This document shows, piece after piece, positions 8,437 to 17,082 of a stretch of 64,000 nt of DNA. Positions within the stretch are counted from its first letter, which is position 1; each line of letters starts with the position of its first letter. The notes under the pieces were generated by a model, which was given only the letters and a program-made list of their open reading frames with translations, had not been told where the DNA came from and searched no databases. The stretch spans positions 1,426,001-1,490,000 of the forward strand of contig JADJXS010000001.1 in NCBI GenBank assembly GCA_016710275.1. Reading direction: 5' to 3'. The translations under genes and the position numbers were made by a program. The DNA is from Phycisphaerales bacterium (GTDB taxonomy: Bacteria; Planctomycetota; Phycisphaerae; UBA1845; Fen-1342).

Positions 8437-9654
8437 TCAACCGCCGGTTGCGACGCGCAGCGCCTGTTGCAGGTCTTCGATCAGGTCTTCCACGTCTTCA
8501 ATTCCGACGCTCAGCCGTACGAGGCCGTCCACGACGCCGATGCGCTCGCGCAGTTCGCGCGGCATGGAGGCGTGCGTCATGATGGCGGGGTGATTCACGA
8601 GCGACTCGACCCCGCCGAGGCTCTCGGCACAGGAGAACAGCTTCGTGGAGGTCATGAATTTCCGCGCCGCCTCCAGCCCGCCGCGTAGAACGCACGTCAC
8701 GATTCCGCCGAAGGCGCTCATCTGCCGCCGCGCCAGCTCGTGGTCGGGGTGGTTCGGCAGGCCGGGGTAGGCGACCGACTCGAATCCGCGCTGCTCAGCC
8801 GCCCACTTCGCCACGCGCAGCGCGTTGGCGCTGTGCCGCTCCATCCGCAGGGCCAGCGTCTTGAGTCCGCGGTGCACCAGGAAACTATCGAATGGGCCGG
8901 GCACGCCGCCGGCGGCATTGGCGTAAAAGCGGATCGGGGCGATCAGCGCCGCCGAGCGCGCGATGACCGCGCCGCCGATGACGTCGGAGTGACCGCCGAT
9001 GTACTTGGTCGTGCTGTGCACGACCAGGTCGGCCCCCAACTCCAACGGGCGCTGCAGCGCGGGGGTGGCGAAGGTGTTGTCCACGGCCAGCAGCAGACCG
9101 AGATCGTGGTCCATCGGCGAGCCGCCGCGGGCGGTCATCGGGCGCGTGCCGCGGCGCTCCGCCGCGGCGCGGCATTGCGCGGCGACGGCGGCGATGTCGA
9201 GCAGCCGCAGCGAGGGATTCGTGGGCGTCTCAATCCAGACGAGCTTCGTGGTGTCGTCCACGAGCGCCGCCAGAGCGGCGGGGTCGTTGCTGTCGGTGTA
9301 GCGCGTGACCAGCCCCCACGGCTTGAGCACGCGCTCCAGCAGTCTGAACGTGCCGCCGTACATGTCACTGTAGGCGACCAGCGAATCGCCCGGGCGCAGC
9401 AGGGCCTGCACGACCGCGGTGGTGGCGGCAACGCCGGAGCCGAAGCAGCAGGCATCCGAACCGCCTTCGACCGCAGCCAGTGCCGCGGCCAACCCGTCGC
9501 GGGTGGGGTTGGTGCCGCGGGCATAGGCATAGCCCTTGTGTTCGCCGGGGGCGGCCTGCGTGAAGGTGCTGGTGGCATAGATCGGGGGGACGGTGGCCCC
9601 GGTGGTGGGGTCGGGATTCTGGCCGACGTGAATCGCGCGGGTGGAAAGTCGCAT
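8437..9654 (-). CDS. Cystathionine gamma-synthase family PLP enzyme
   Basis: A 405-residue fold-type I PLP enzyme. N-terminal 'STRAIHVGQ' and 'PPIYATSTF', the cofactor region 'GSGVAATTAV', 'VDNTFATP' and the Schiff-base lysine in 'HSTTKYIGGHSDV' place it in the MetB/MetC/MGL family. These enzymes make cystathionine from an activated homoserine and cysteine, or cleave it, or cleave methionine; the sequence alone does not settle which. Just before 'VDNTFATP' there is a hydrophilic insertion of about 20 residues (around 'RRGTRPMTARGG') that most family members lack. The gene converges with the UXS gene 10 nt away and is divergent from the FHA-domain gene. It stands alone here, without other methionine genes. 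Confidence 0.88.
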   Translation of the reverse strand: MRLSTRAIHVGQNPDPTTGATVPPIYATSTFTQAAPGEHKGYAYARGTNPTRDGLAAALAAVEGGSDACCFGSGVAATTAVVQALLRPGDSLVAYSDMYGGTFRLLERVLKPWGLVTRYTDSNDPAALAALVDDTTKLVWIETPTNPSLRLLDIAAVAAQCRAAAERRGTRPMTARGGSPMDHDLGLLLAVDNTFATPALQRPLELGADLVVHSTTKYIGGHSDVIGGAVIARSAALIAPIRFYANAAGGVPGPFDSFLVHRGLKTLALRMERHSANALRVAKWAAEQRGFESVAYPGLPNHPDHELARRQMSAFGGIVTCVLRGGLEAARKFMTSTKLFSCAESLGGVESLVNHPAIMTHASMPRELRERIGVVDGLVRLSVGIEDVEDLIEDLQQALRVATGG

Positions 9655-9767
9655 GAAGCAGCCCCATGGCGGCGCAATCGGCCCTTCCGCTACCGGCGGA
9701 GAGTCGGACCCGATCGCGCCCGGTGGATTGATGATACCGGGCGGATGTGTCACGCGGCGATCCGCCT

Positions 9768-9796
9768 TTGTCGAGCCGGCCCGGGCGACGTATGAT
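9768..9796 (+). promoter_or_regulatory. Sigma-70-type promoter of the FHA-domain gene
   Basis: TTGTCG (9768-9773), 17 nt, then TATGAT (9791-9796). The -10 ends only 9 nt before the ATG at 9806, so transcription would start at or just before the start codon, and no SD is visible. Confidence 0.5.
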
Positions 9797-9805
9797 CGGG
9801 TGTTC

Positions 9806-11404
9806 ATGCATGCTTTCATCGAGCTTGCCTATCAACGCCATGAGGACGACGCCGGCGTCACGCTGGTCGCCACTCTGCCGACGGTTCGCGCGCTGACGAT
9901 CGGCGGGTCGGCCAGTGAGCTGCGGCTGCCGGGGCTGCCGCCGGACGCGGCGCTGGCCCGAATTTCGTTCGCGCACAGCCACTTCTTTCTGGAGAACATG
10001 CCGCTGGCTGAGAACGCCGCCCGCGACTATCCGCTGGCGGTGAATGCGCAGCCGTTGTCGGATGGCGTCACCGAACTCGACGACGGCGACGCGATCACGA
10101 TCGGGCGCTACGAGCTGCGCTTCCACGCCGGTGAGCCGCCGCGGGATCCGCCGCTGATCGACACACCGCTACGTTGGAAGCTGCCGGCCACGGTCTTTGA
10201 GCGGCCGTACGAGGTCGCGCCGGATGATCCCTCCGGGGCCTACATGGAGGAATTCATGCTGGCGGCCCGGCCGCATGTGCAGGCCGAGCGCTTCGCGGAC
10301 GTGCGGCGGCTGGCGGAGACGGAGCTGCGGCGCGTGAAGCGCGCGGAGGAGCCGGGAACGCTGGAGCGCTACTGCCGGTTCCTTTGGACGACGCGGTTGA
10401 AGATGGCGCGGCTCACGAACGACGCGGACTTCGCAGCGCTGACGCGCGAGGCGCTGGAGTTGTATCCGGACGATTCGACGCTGCTGGTGACGGTGGGGAT
10501 CAATCAACTCAAGCAGCGCGACTGGATCGCCGCGTCGCGGACTTTTGAACACGCCATCGCGGTCGGCACGTTCGAGAATTTCCAGTCGCGGCACGATGCT
10601 CGGCTGGGGCGGATCGTCGCCCGGCACCAACTGGCCAGGGGGGGCGGCGCCGCGGCCGAAGCGCGTCCGTCGGCGGGCTGGGGCGACGACTGGGATGTGC
10701 CGGAGCTGCGCCTCGACGCGCCGGGCGATGAACTTCTGCTGTGGCGGGTGTGTCACTACGGCGAGGTGTTCGGTCCGGCGGAACAGCTTCGCTACGGCTA
10801 TTGCGGCGAGGAGGAGGGCGGGGCGGACGGGTACGACGCCCAGCGCTGGGAGATTCGCGATGTGCGCCGCGGCGTCGCATTCCGGCGGATTGTTCGCTAT
10901 CCGTCGCTGCTGCGCGCTGATCCGAGCCTGATTGTGGAGATCGCCGCCTTCCGCGACGCGCTCGAGAAATTTGATCGCGAGTGGATGCGCCTGATCGTGG
11001 ATCGCACCGGCGAAGCGCGCGCTGCGCCGCCGATACTCCTGGATGCCGGCGCGATTCGGGCGCTTCGCACCCGGCGGGGGGGCGGGGTGCCGCGGCTCTC
11101 GCTGGAGATGCGCACGACCGGGGCGCGCTGCCGGCTGGATTTTCCACCCGCGCCGCTGCCCGGGGACGTGGTGATCGTGCAGGATTCAGTGAGCGTGGCG
11201 ATTGCGGCGGCGGACGCAGCGGGGCTGTCCGGGGCGACGTTGGTTCATCTGCCGGGCGCGATTTCGCGCTTCTACCTGTCCCTGCCGGACCGCGGGTGGG
11301 TGCGCGTGCACGTCCCGTTGCGACCGGCGTGGAAGTGGGGGATCGGGCTGCTGGCGGGCTTGTTGGCGGCCGTGGCCGCGGCCGCAGTCTACCTCTGGCG
11401 GTGA
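9806..11404 (+). CDS. Degenerate FHA-domain protein with C-terminal membrane anchor
   Basis: A 532-residue protein. Residues 10-115 resemble a forkhead-associated fold: a 'LTIGGSASELRLP' strand, 'ISFAHSHFFLE', and 'LDDGDAITIGRYELRFH', which matches the typical 'L.dGD.I.IG...L.F' end. The phosphothreonine-binding Arg and Ser positions are not clearly conserved, so binding may be lost. Residues 150-290 are helical and TPR-like ('LELYPDDSTLLVTVGINQLKQRDW'-type spacing). The C-terminus is one hydrophobic segment flanked by W-K-W and Y-L-W-R, a single membrane anchor. In planctomycetes such proteins occur near Ser/Thr kinases or secretion genes; no kinase is adjacent. An in-frame GTG at 9800 is an alternative start. 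The function is unknown. Confidence 0.6.
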   Translation: MHAFIELAYQRHEDDAGVTLVATLPTVRALTIGGSASELRLPGLPPDAALARISFAHSHFFLENMPLAENAARDYPLAVNAQPLSDGVTELDDGDAITIGRYELRFHAGEPPRDPPLIDTPLRWKLPATVFERPYEVAPDDPSGAYMEEFMLAARPHVQAERFADVRRLAETELRRVKRAEEPGTLERYCRFLWTTRLKMARLTNDADFAALTREALELYPDDSTLLVTVGINQLKQRDWIAASRTFEHAIAVGTFENFQSRHDARLGRIVARHQLARGGGAAAEARPSAGWGDDWDVPELRLDAPGDELLLWRVCHYGEVFGPAEQLRYGYCGEEEGGADGYDAQRWEIRDVRRGVAFRRIVRYPSLLRADPSLIVEIAAFRDALEKFDREWMRLIVDRTGEARAAPPILLDAGAIRALRTRRGGGVPRLSLEMRTTGARCRLDFPPAPLPGDVVIVQDSVSVAIAAADAAGLSGATLVHLPGAISRFYLSLPDRGWVRVHVPLRPAWKWGIGLLAGLLAAVAAAAVYLWR

Positions 11405-11504
11405 CACAGCCGGGCAGCGGGGGTGTGCGCAAGCAGGTGCGGCCGCCCCCGGGTCTGTGAACCCGGAGCCGGCCGCTGCGCCGCCGCAGGGCGCGCTGCG
11501 ATTG

Positions 11505-11945
11505 TCAGTGGCGCGAATCGGGATAGACGCCTGCCAGCAGATCCGCGACGCGGATCAGATCGCCATCCCGGAAGGAGATCGGGATTTCTTCGGGCATTTT
11601 GAAGGTGCCGGGGCGATTCTCGGTGGTCCACTCGAACTTCGCATCGCCTTCGTCCGTCACCTCGATCACGCCGAACGACCGCTCGTTGAACCAGACCTTG
11701 TAGTGGCCGACCGGCATGTCGGCGAGGTAGAGGGTCAGCACGCGCTCACCGGTGTCAAAGCCGCGGTACATCAGGTAGCCGCTGACGCGCTCATCGGCGC
11801 TGTGCAGCATCATCTGCTGCTTCCACACCAGCGCCGGACCGACACTCGGCGGAGCGGCGTGCGCGAGTCCCGTGGCGGTCATGCTCGTTCCGATTGCGGC
11901 CGCGGTCACCAGCACCCAGAATCCGACTGCCTGCTTCGTGGTCAT
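11505..11945 (-). CDS. Small exported protein of unknown function
   Basis: A 146-residue protein with a signal peptide: a basic start 'MTTKQ', a hydrophobic stretch and an A-H-A-A cleavage site around residue 33. The mature part is beta-rich, with 'MLHSADERVSGYLMYRGFDTG' and 'GHYKVWFNERSFGVIEVTDEG'-like strands, and an acidic/proline segment before the C-terminus. The ATG at 11945 follows 'gaaaggaaac', a good SD; longer in-frame starts upstream would bury the signal peptide. It is convergent with the FHA-protein gene and divergent from the molybdenum hydroxylase genes. I do not recognise the family. Confidence 0.65.
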   Translation of the reverse strand: MTTKQAVGFWVLVTAAAIGTSMTATGLAHAAPPSVGPALVWKQQMMLHSADERVSGYLMYRGFDTGERVLTLYLADMPVGHYKVWFNERSFGVIEVTDEGDAKFEWTTENRPGTFKMPEEIPISFRDGDLIRVADLLAGVYPDSRH

Positions 11946-12163
11946 GGCTTGTTTCCTTTCATGGCCTGCTTCACCGGCACAGCCGCCGTCGCCACTCGCG
12001 ACCGCCCGCGGCGTCCGATGGTTCATTCACTACAAAGGAGCCGCAGGTCCGCTGTCGGGATACGTCCAGCTCGCGAATTTTCGCGCAACGCGGGTATGAT
12101 GTCCCGGCCGCCGGCGCGAGCGCGCCGGCGCATGGTCGCGCAGGCCCGGCAGCGAGGATCGCC

Positions 12164-14830
12164 ATGAGTTCCGCCCGTCCGCCGCGAGATCCCCATTCCA
12201 CGAGCGACGTTTCCCGTCGCGGGTTTCTGAAAGGGGCCGGCATCGCCGCCGCCGGCACGGTGCTGGCCGCCCGGTCGGCATTGGCGCAGAGCGAGGGACC
12301 GCCGGGTCTGACGCGGCACGGTCCCGGCCCGACGCCAATCGAGCTGACGGTCAACGGCGCTGCGCAGCGCGCGACGGTCGATCCGCGGGCCACGCTGCTG
12401 GACGTACTCCGCGATCAGCTCAATCTCACCGGACCCAAGGAGGTCTGCGCGCGGGGATCGTGCGGCGGCTGCAACGTCATGCTGGACGGCGTGGTCGTCA
12501 ATTCGTGCATGACACTGGCGCTGGACGCCGCCGGCGCGAAGGTCAAGACGGTCGAAGGCCTGGCCGCCGGCGATCAGCTCGACCCTGTGCAATCGGCGTT
12601 GTGCAAGCACGACGGATTGCAGTGCGGCTATTGCACTCCCGGATTCGTCGTGGCCATCCGCTCCCTGCTGGATCGCAATCCCAAGCCCACCGCCGCCGAC
12701 GTGCGCGAGGCGTGCAGCGGGAATATCTGCCGCTGCGGCACCTACCCGAAGGTGATTGAGGCGGCGCTGACCGCCGCGGGCGTGCAGGTCGCGGTCGGCA
12801 ACGTGGCTGATAACGCGAGTGTGTGCATCGAGTCCGAAGGCGGACGGCTCGATGCCCCGCAGAAGGTGACGGGTCGCGCCCGCTACACGACTGACGTGAA
12901 CCTGCCGCGAATGGCCTTCGCGCAGATCCTGTATTGCCCATTCGGCCGCGCAACCGTCAAGAGTGCGGATCGCGATGCGGCGGCCGCGGTGCCCGGTGTG
13001 CTGGAAGTCGTGCTGAACGAAAAGGAGTTCAAGTACTGCGGGCAGCCGTGCGGCCACATCGCAGCGGAGACGCGTCACGCGCTGGATGAAGCGCGGCTGC
13101 GGCTGAACGTGCAGTGGGAGATCGGGACGCCGGTGGTGGATCCGGTGGCCGAGCACCAGGCCCGGCATGGGCCGATTCCGCCGGAATTGAAGAAGTCGGG
13201 GGCGGGCGAAAAGGTGACCGCAGCGCTGGGCGACGCACGGCACGTCGTGGAGCGCGTGTACCAGACCCAGATTCAGACGCACGCCTGCCTCGAGCCGCAT
13301 GCCGCCGTCGCTGATCATCGCGGCGAAGAGGGCGAGATGTGGGTCAGCACGCAGGCCAACATCGTGATCCACGGTGAGGCCGCCAACGCGATGAAGCTGG
13401 ATCGCAGCAAGGTGCGCACGCACTGCGAGTTCGTCGGCGGCGGGTTCGGCAGCAAGTTCGGCATCGACGCCGAAGGCCGGCTGGCGGCGGAGCTGTCGCG
13501 CAAGTTCTCGCGCCCGATCAAGGTCGTGAACAACCGCAAGCGTGAGCATCTCGACACCGGCTGTCGCCCCGGCTCGATCCAGTACATGAAGTTCGCCGCC
13601 GGTGAAGACGGCGTGCCCAGCGCCGGCCAGGTGCACGTCGTCGGCGTGTCCGGGCTGGGCGGCGGCGGCGACGCCTCGAACCCCGATCATTACGAATTCG
13701 GCGAGGTGGCCCGCACCTTCTCCGATCTGGACCTGAGCGTGGGGCACTCGCGCCCGATGCGAGCCCCCGGCAAGCCGCAGGGCATGTTTGCGGTGGACAG
13801 CTTCGTGGATGAGCTGGCCGAGACCGCCGGCGTGGACCCGCTGGTGCTGCGCAAGTCGATCGATTCCAATCGCACCCGAAAGCGCATGTACGAGATCGGC
13901 GCGGAGCGCATCGGCTGGGCCTCGCGCCCGAAGCCTGATGGCGCCGGCACCGGGCGCTTCCGCCGCGGCGTCGGCGTGGGTGTCTCGAACTGGGGCAATG
14001 GTCAGGGCAATGCCAGCGTCGGGATTCACGTGCATCGCGACGGCACGGTGAAGGTGCTGTGCGGCACGCAGGACATTGGAACCGGCGTCAAGACGCTGCT
14101 GGCGGACGTGGTCGCGGATCAGCTCAAGATTGACCGCGCCCGGATCACCGCTCTGACCGGCAGCAGCGAGTATCCGCCCGGCCCGCCTTCGGGTGGCTCG
14201 GTCACGTCGCGCAGCGTCGCCCCGGCCGCCCGCGATGCGGCCGAAAAGGCCCGTGCGAAGCTGGCGGAGCTCTCCGGCATGGAGGTCACCGATGGCGAAT
14301 CATGGATCGCCGCATGCCGCAAGATGGGCGAGGAGTCCTTCTCCGTCGTCGGCAGCTTCAACAAGGCCTATTGGGGCAAGGGCGGCAGCGAGGCGGTGCA
14401 GTTCGCCGAAGTCGAGGTGGACACGCACACCGGCATCGTCCGCGTCACGAAGGTCGTGGCGCTGCAGGCCTGCGGTCGGCCGGTCAACCGCCTGACGGCG
14501 GAGAACCAGGTCATCGGTGGCGTCATTCAGGGCGTTTCCTATGCCCTTTTCGAGGAGAAGATTCTCGATCCCGTGACCGGCGCGATGCTGAACCCCAACC
14601 TCGAGCAATACAAGATTCTCGGTCCGAGTGACTGCCCGGAGATCATTCCGATTCTGTGGGCGGAGGGCGACGACCTGGGAGTCCGTGCGATCGGCGAGCC
14701 GCCGGTCGTTCCGACCGCCGGCGCCGTGGCGAATGCGATTGCCAACGCGATCGGCGCACGGGTGCGCAGCCTGCCGATCTCGCCTGCGAAAGTGCTTGCA
14801 GCGCTGGCCGAGCGCGGAGGTGTGGCATGA
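12164..14830 (+). CDS. Tat-exported molybdenum hydroxylase, fused 2Fe-2S and Mo-cofactor subunits
   Basis: An 888-residue xanthine-dehydrogenase-family enzyme. Residues 12-40 are a Tat signal (S-R-R-G-F-L-K, hydrophobic stretch, A-L-A). Residues 55-205 hold two [2Fe-2S] domains: the plant-type ferredoxin pattern 'CARGSCGGC...C', then 'CGYCTPGF...CSGNICRCGTYP'. From about residue 220 to the end is the molybdopterin domain, with 'GGGFGSKFG' and the C-terminal 'GEPPVVPTAGA' that carries the catalytic Glu. It should hydroxylate an aldehyde or N-heterocycle in the periplasm; the substrate is unknown. In E. coli PaoABC these parts are separate subunits, so this is a fusion of PaoA- and PaoC-like parts. 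The ATG at 12164 follows 'agcgagga'. The FAD subunit overlaps its stop by four bases. No dedicated XdhC/PaoD chaperone is present. Confidence 0.88.
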   Translation: MSSARPPRDPHSTSDVSRRGFLKGAGIAAAGTVLAARSALAQSEGPPGLTRHGPGPTPIELTVNGAAQRATVDPRATLLDVLRDQLNLTGPKEVCARGSCGGCNVMLDGVVVNSCMTLALDAAGAKVKTVEGLAAGDQLDPVQSALCKHDGLQCGYCTPGFVVAIRSLLDRNPKPTAADVREACSGNICRCGTYPKVIEAALTAAGVQVAVGNVADNASVCIESEGGRLDAPQKVTGRARYTTDVNLPRMAFAQILYCPFGRATVKSADRDAAAAVPGVLEVVLNEKEFKYCGQPCGHIAAETRHALDEARLRLNVQWEIGTPVVDPVAEHQARHGPIPPELKKSGAGEKVTAALGDARHVVERVYQTQIQTHACLEPHAAVADHRGEEGEMWVSTQANIVIHGEAANAMKLDRSKVRTHCEFVGGGFGSKFGIDAEGRLAAELSRKFSRPIKVVNNRKREHLDTGCRPGSIQYMKFAAGEDGVPSAGQVHVVGVSGLGGGGDASNPDHYEFGEVARTFSDLDLSVGHSRPMRAPGKPQGMFAVDSFVDELAETAGVDPLVLRKSIDSNRTRKRMYEIGAERIGWASRPKPDGAGTGRFRRGVGVGVSNWGNGQGNASVGIHVHRDGTVKVLCGTQDIGTGVKTLLADVVADQLKIDRARITALTGSSEYPPGPPSGGSVTSRSVAPAARDAAEKARAKLAELSGMEVTDGESWIAACRKMGEESFSVVGSFNKAYWGKGGSEAVQFAEVEVDTHTGIVRVTKVVALQACGRPVNRLTAENQVIGGVIQGVSYALFEEKILDPVTGAMLNPNLEQYKILGPSDCPEIIPILWAEGDDLGVRAIGEPPVVPTAGAVANAIANAIGARVRSLPISPAKVLAALAERGGVA

Positions 14831-15819
14831 TCCCCTACGAATTTGTATCCGCGCGGTCCTTTGAGGCGGCGGCGCAGTTGTTGGCGGAATCGCGGCGCGG
14901 CGACGTGCTGCTCAAGGCCGGCGGTATCGACGTCGTGGATCGGCTCAAGGAGGGGCTGGACCGCCCGAAGGTGATTCTCAACATCCGCGGCTTGCGCCCG
15001 GCGCGTGCGGATGCCATTCGATCCGGCGACGCCGGCCTGACGATCCACGCGCTCGCCACGCTGACTGAGATCAACGAGAACGAGGCCGTTCGTCGGGACT
15101 TCCCGGCGGTCGCTGCGGGAACGCGCAAGCCGGCAACGCCGCAGGTTCGCAACGTCGCCACGCTGGCGGGCAACCTGTGCCAGAAGCCGCGCTGCTGGTA
15201 CTACCGCTCACTGGATTTCCGCTGCCTCAAGAAGGGCGGCGACCGCTGCTACTCCGTCGCCGGCGACAACCGCTATCACGCGGTCTTCGGCGCAGGGGCG
15301 TGCCACATCGTCGCACCCAGCAGCGCTGCCCCGTCGCTGATCGCCTGCGGCGCGGTGTTGCGGATCGGGCGCTTCGCCGATGGAAAGCTCACGGAGCGCA
15401 CGCTGCCGATCGCGGATTTCTATCGCGTGCCGACCAATCCGCAGGATGACGAGTGGCAGCTCGGCCACGACGAGCTGATCCTCGACGTGACGCTGCCGAC
15501 GAGCGCCGCCGGGCGGCATAGCGCCTATGTCGAGTTGAAGGAAAAGCAGTCCTTCGACTGGGCGATGGCCTCCTGCGCCGTGAACCTGAACGACCGCGCC
15601 GCACCGCGGATCGTGCTCGGTGCGGTCGCTCCGATTCCCTGGCGGTTGCCGAAGGTGGAGCAGCTCATCGCCGGCCAGAAGCTGACCGACGCGCTGATCG
15701 CCGAGGCGCGGCGCGCCGCCGTCGCCGATGCGCGCCCCATGACGCACAACGGGTACAAAGTTACGCTGGCGGGAGCCGTCCTGGAGCATGCGCTTCGTGC
15801 GGCGGACGAGGGCGCTTGA
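14827..15819 (+). CDS. FAD-binding subunit of the molybdenum hydroxylase
   Basis: A 330-residue flavoprotein of the CO-dehydrogenase FAD-binding family. It transfers electrons from the [2Fe-2S] centres to FAD and on to an acceptor. 'LLKAGGIDVVDRLK' replaces the usual 'AGGTDLL' FAD loop, and 'TLAGNL' with 'RNVATLAGN' marks the second FAD-contact region. A cysteine-rich insertion follows ('LCQKPRCWYYRSLDFRCLKK...RC'). It matches the position of the extra [4Fe-4S] site known in PaoB/YagS-type and 4-hydroxybenzoyl-CoA-reductase-type subunits. The ATG overlaps the stop of the large subunit gene (ATGA), which indicates translational coupling and a 1:1 complex. No Tat signal is present, so it probably travels with the partner. 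Confidence 0.88.
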   Translation: MIPYEFVSARSFEAAAQLLAESRRGDVLLKAGGIDVVDRLKEGLDRPKVILNIRGLRPARADAIRSGDAGLTIHALATLTEINENEAVRRDFPAVAAGTRKPATPQVRNVATLAGNLCQKPRCWYYRSLDFRCLKKGGDRCYSVAGDNRYHAVFGAGACHIVAPSSAAPSLIACGAVLRIGRFADGKLTERTLPIADFYRVPTNPQDDEWQLGHDELILDVTLPTSAAGRHSAYVELKEKQSFDWAMASCAVNLNDRAAPRIVLGAVAPIPWRLPKVEQLIAGQKLTDALIAEARRAAVADARPMTHNGYKVTLAGAVLEHALRAADEGA

Positions 15820-15908
15820 GCCTCCGCCGGTTCGTGTGCGAAGAGTGCGGCGGGCATCACGATGCCGACCGCGGCGGCCGTTTTCCGACCCGCATGGCGG
15901 AGTGACTG

Positions 15909-16196
15909 GTGAGCCGGCACGAACCACCACCCGAGCGGACCGATTCACAGCCGTGCGACGGCCCGCAGGAACGCACCCCCGCGATCGAGTTCGTCGAGTG
16001 CTGCGTGCATCTGCGCATCCGCTCGATGTTCTTCGTTCCCGAGGAGATGCGGGCCGGCCCCGGCCGAATCCGCGTCAGCACGCTCGGCGGATACTGGTGC
16101 AATCGCACCAGCGTCGCCAGCGGCCCGGACGACGCCTGCGTCGGCCCGGAGCTTTGCCGTCCGCCGCGAGGCTGCCACGAGCCGGCGGCGGATTAG
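15909..16196 (+). CDS. Small cysteine-rich protein
   Basis: A 95-residue reading frame starting at GTG with 'ggag' about 8 nt upstream. The first 25 residues are polar and look disordered. The rest contains 'FVECCVHLRIRSMFF' and then a cysteine pattern with single residues in 'YWCNRT', 'DDACVG', 'ELCRPP' and 'RGCHEP'. The spacing suggests a small metal or Fe-S binding module, or disulfides. It lies between the molybdenum hydroxylase operon and the BtpA gene, so a redox role is possible but unproven. I have the impression that similar short Cys proteins occur in other planctomycetes; that was not checked. Confidence 0.5.
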   Translation: MSRHEPPPERTDSQPCDGPQERTPAIEFVECCVHLRIRSMFFVPEEMRAGPGRIRVSTLGGYWCNRTSVASGPDDACVGPELCRPPRGCHEPAAD

Positions 16197-16269
16197 CGGT
16201 TGTTCGCCGTGGTTTGAGTGTTTGTGTGCAGCGCGGACTTGATGCGCGGGTCCGCGCGTCATCGGGAGC

Positions 16270-17082
16270 ATGTCGGCTGAGATGATCCCCGCCTGGTCGA
16301 ACACGCCGCACGTCGTCATCGGGATGCTGCACGCGCCGCCGTTGCCGGGAGCGCCCGGCTATGACGGCCGGACCGCGGCGCTGAGCGAGCGCGTGCTGGC
16401 CGACGCCGAAGCGCTGGCCTCGGGCGGCGTGCACGGGCTGATGCTCGAGAACTTCGGCGACAGCCCCTTTTTCCCCGGCCGCGTCCCGCCGTGGACGGTG
16501 GCGCATCTGACGCGCCTGGCGTGTGAAGTGCGATCGCGCATCGGGCTGCCGCTGGGCATCAACGTTCTTCGCAACGACGCCTCCTCCGCACTGGCCATCG
16601 CGCACGCCGTCGGAGCGGAGTTCATCCGCGTGAACGTGCTCTGCGGTGCGTATGTCACCGACCAGGGAATTTTGACCGGCGTCGCGCACGACCTGTTGCG
16701 CGAGCGCCGCGCGCTCGGGGCGGAGTCCGTCCGAATCATGGCCGACGTGAATGTGAAACATGCCGCACCGATCGGGGCGCCGCGGGATCTTGCGGATGAA
16801 ATCGCCGACACGATTCGCCGCGGCGGAGCGGATGCCGTCGTGATTTCGGGCGCCGGCACCGGTCGCGCGACCGACCCGGAGCAGGTCCGCCGGGCGCGGA
16901 GCGCTGCGGGCGGAACGCCGGTGTTCGTGGGAAGCGGCGTGACCGCGGAGACCATTGCCGAATTCGCCGCGTGCGCCGCCGGAAGTATTGTCGGCACGTC
17001 GCTCAAGCAGGGGGGCAGCGCGTCGCAGCCGGTTGATCCGTTCCGGGTGCGTGCACTCATGGCGGCGCTTGCGCGCGCTTGA
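16270..17082 (+). CDS. BtpA/SgcQ family TIM-barrel protein
   Basis: A 270-residue protein. 'VIGMLHAPPLPGAP' near the N-terminus, 'HGLMLENFGDSPF', 'PLGINVLRND', 'EFIRVNVLCGAYVTDQGI', 'IMADVNVKHA' and 'VFVGSGVT' in this order are the conserved strands of the BtpA family. BtpA is needed for stable photosystem I in cyanobacteria, and SgcQ is a sugar-metabolism relative in enterobacteria; in non-phototrophs the function is unresolved. The barrel and charged strand ends suggest a phosphate or nucleotide-sugar ligand. 'cggga' lies just upstream of the ATG. The gene seems monocistronic. Confidence 0.88.
   Translation: MSAEMIPAWSNTPHVVIGMLHAPPLPGAPGYDGRTAALSERVLADAEALASGGVHGLMLENFGDSPFFPGRVPPWTVAHLTRLACEVRSRIGLPLGINVLRNDASSALAIAHAVGAEFIRVNVLCGAYVTDQGILTGVAHDLLRERRALGAESVRIMADVNVKHAAPIGAPRDLADEIADTIRRGGADAVVISGAGTGRATDPEQVRRARSAAGGTPVFVGSGVTAETIAEFAACAAGSIVGTSLKQGGSASQPVDPFRVRALMAALARA

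Noticed and set aside
12023..14035. Minus-strand open frame opposite the molybdenum hydroxylase
   Set aside because: Antisense composition, no motifs; the plus strand is clearly coding.
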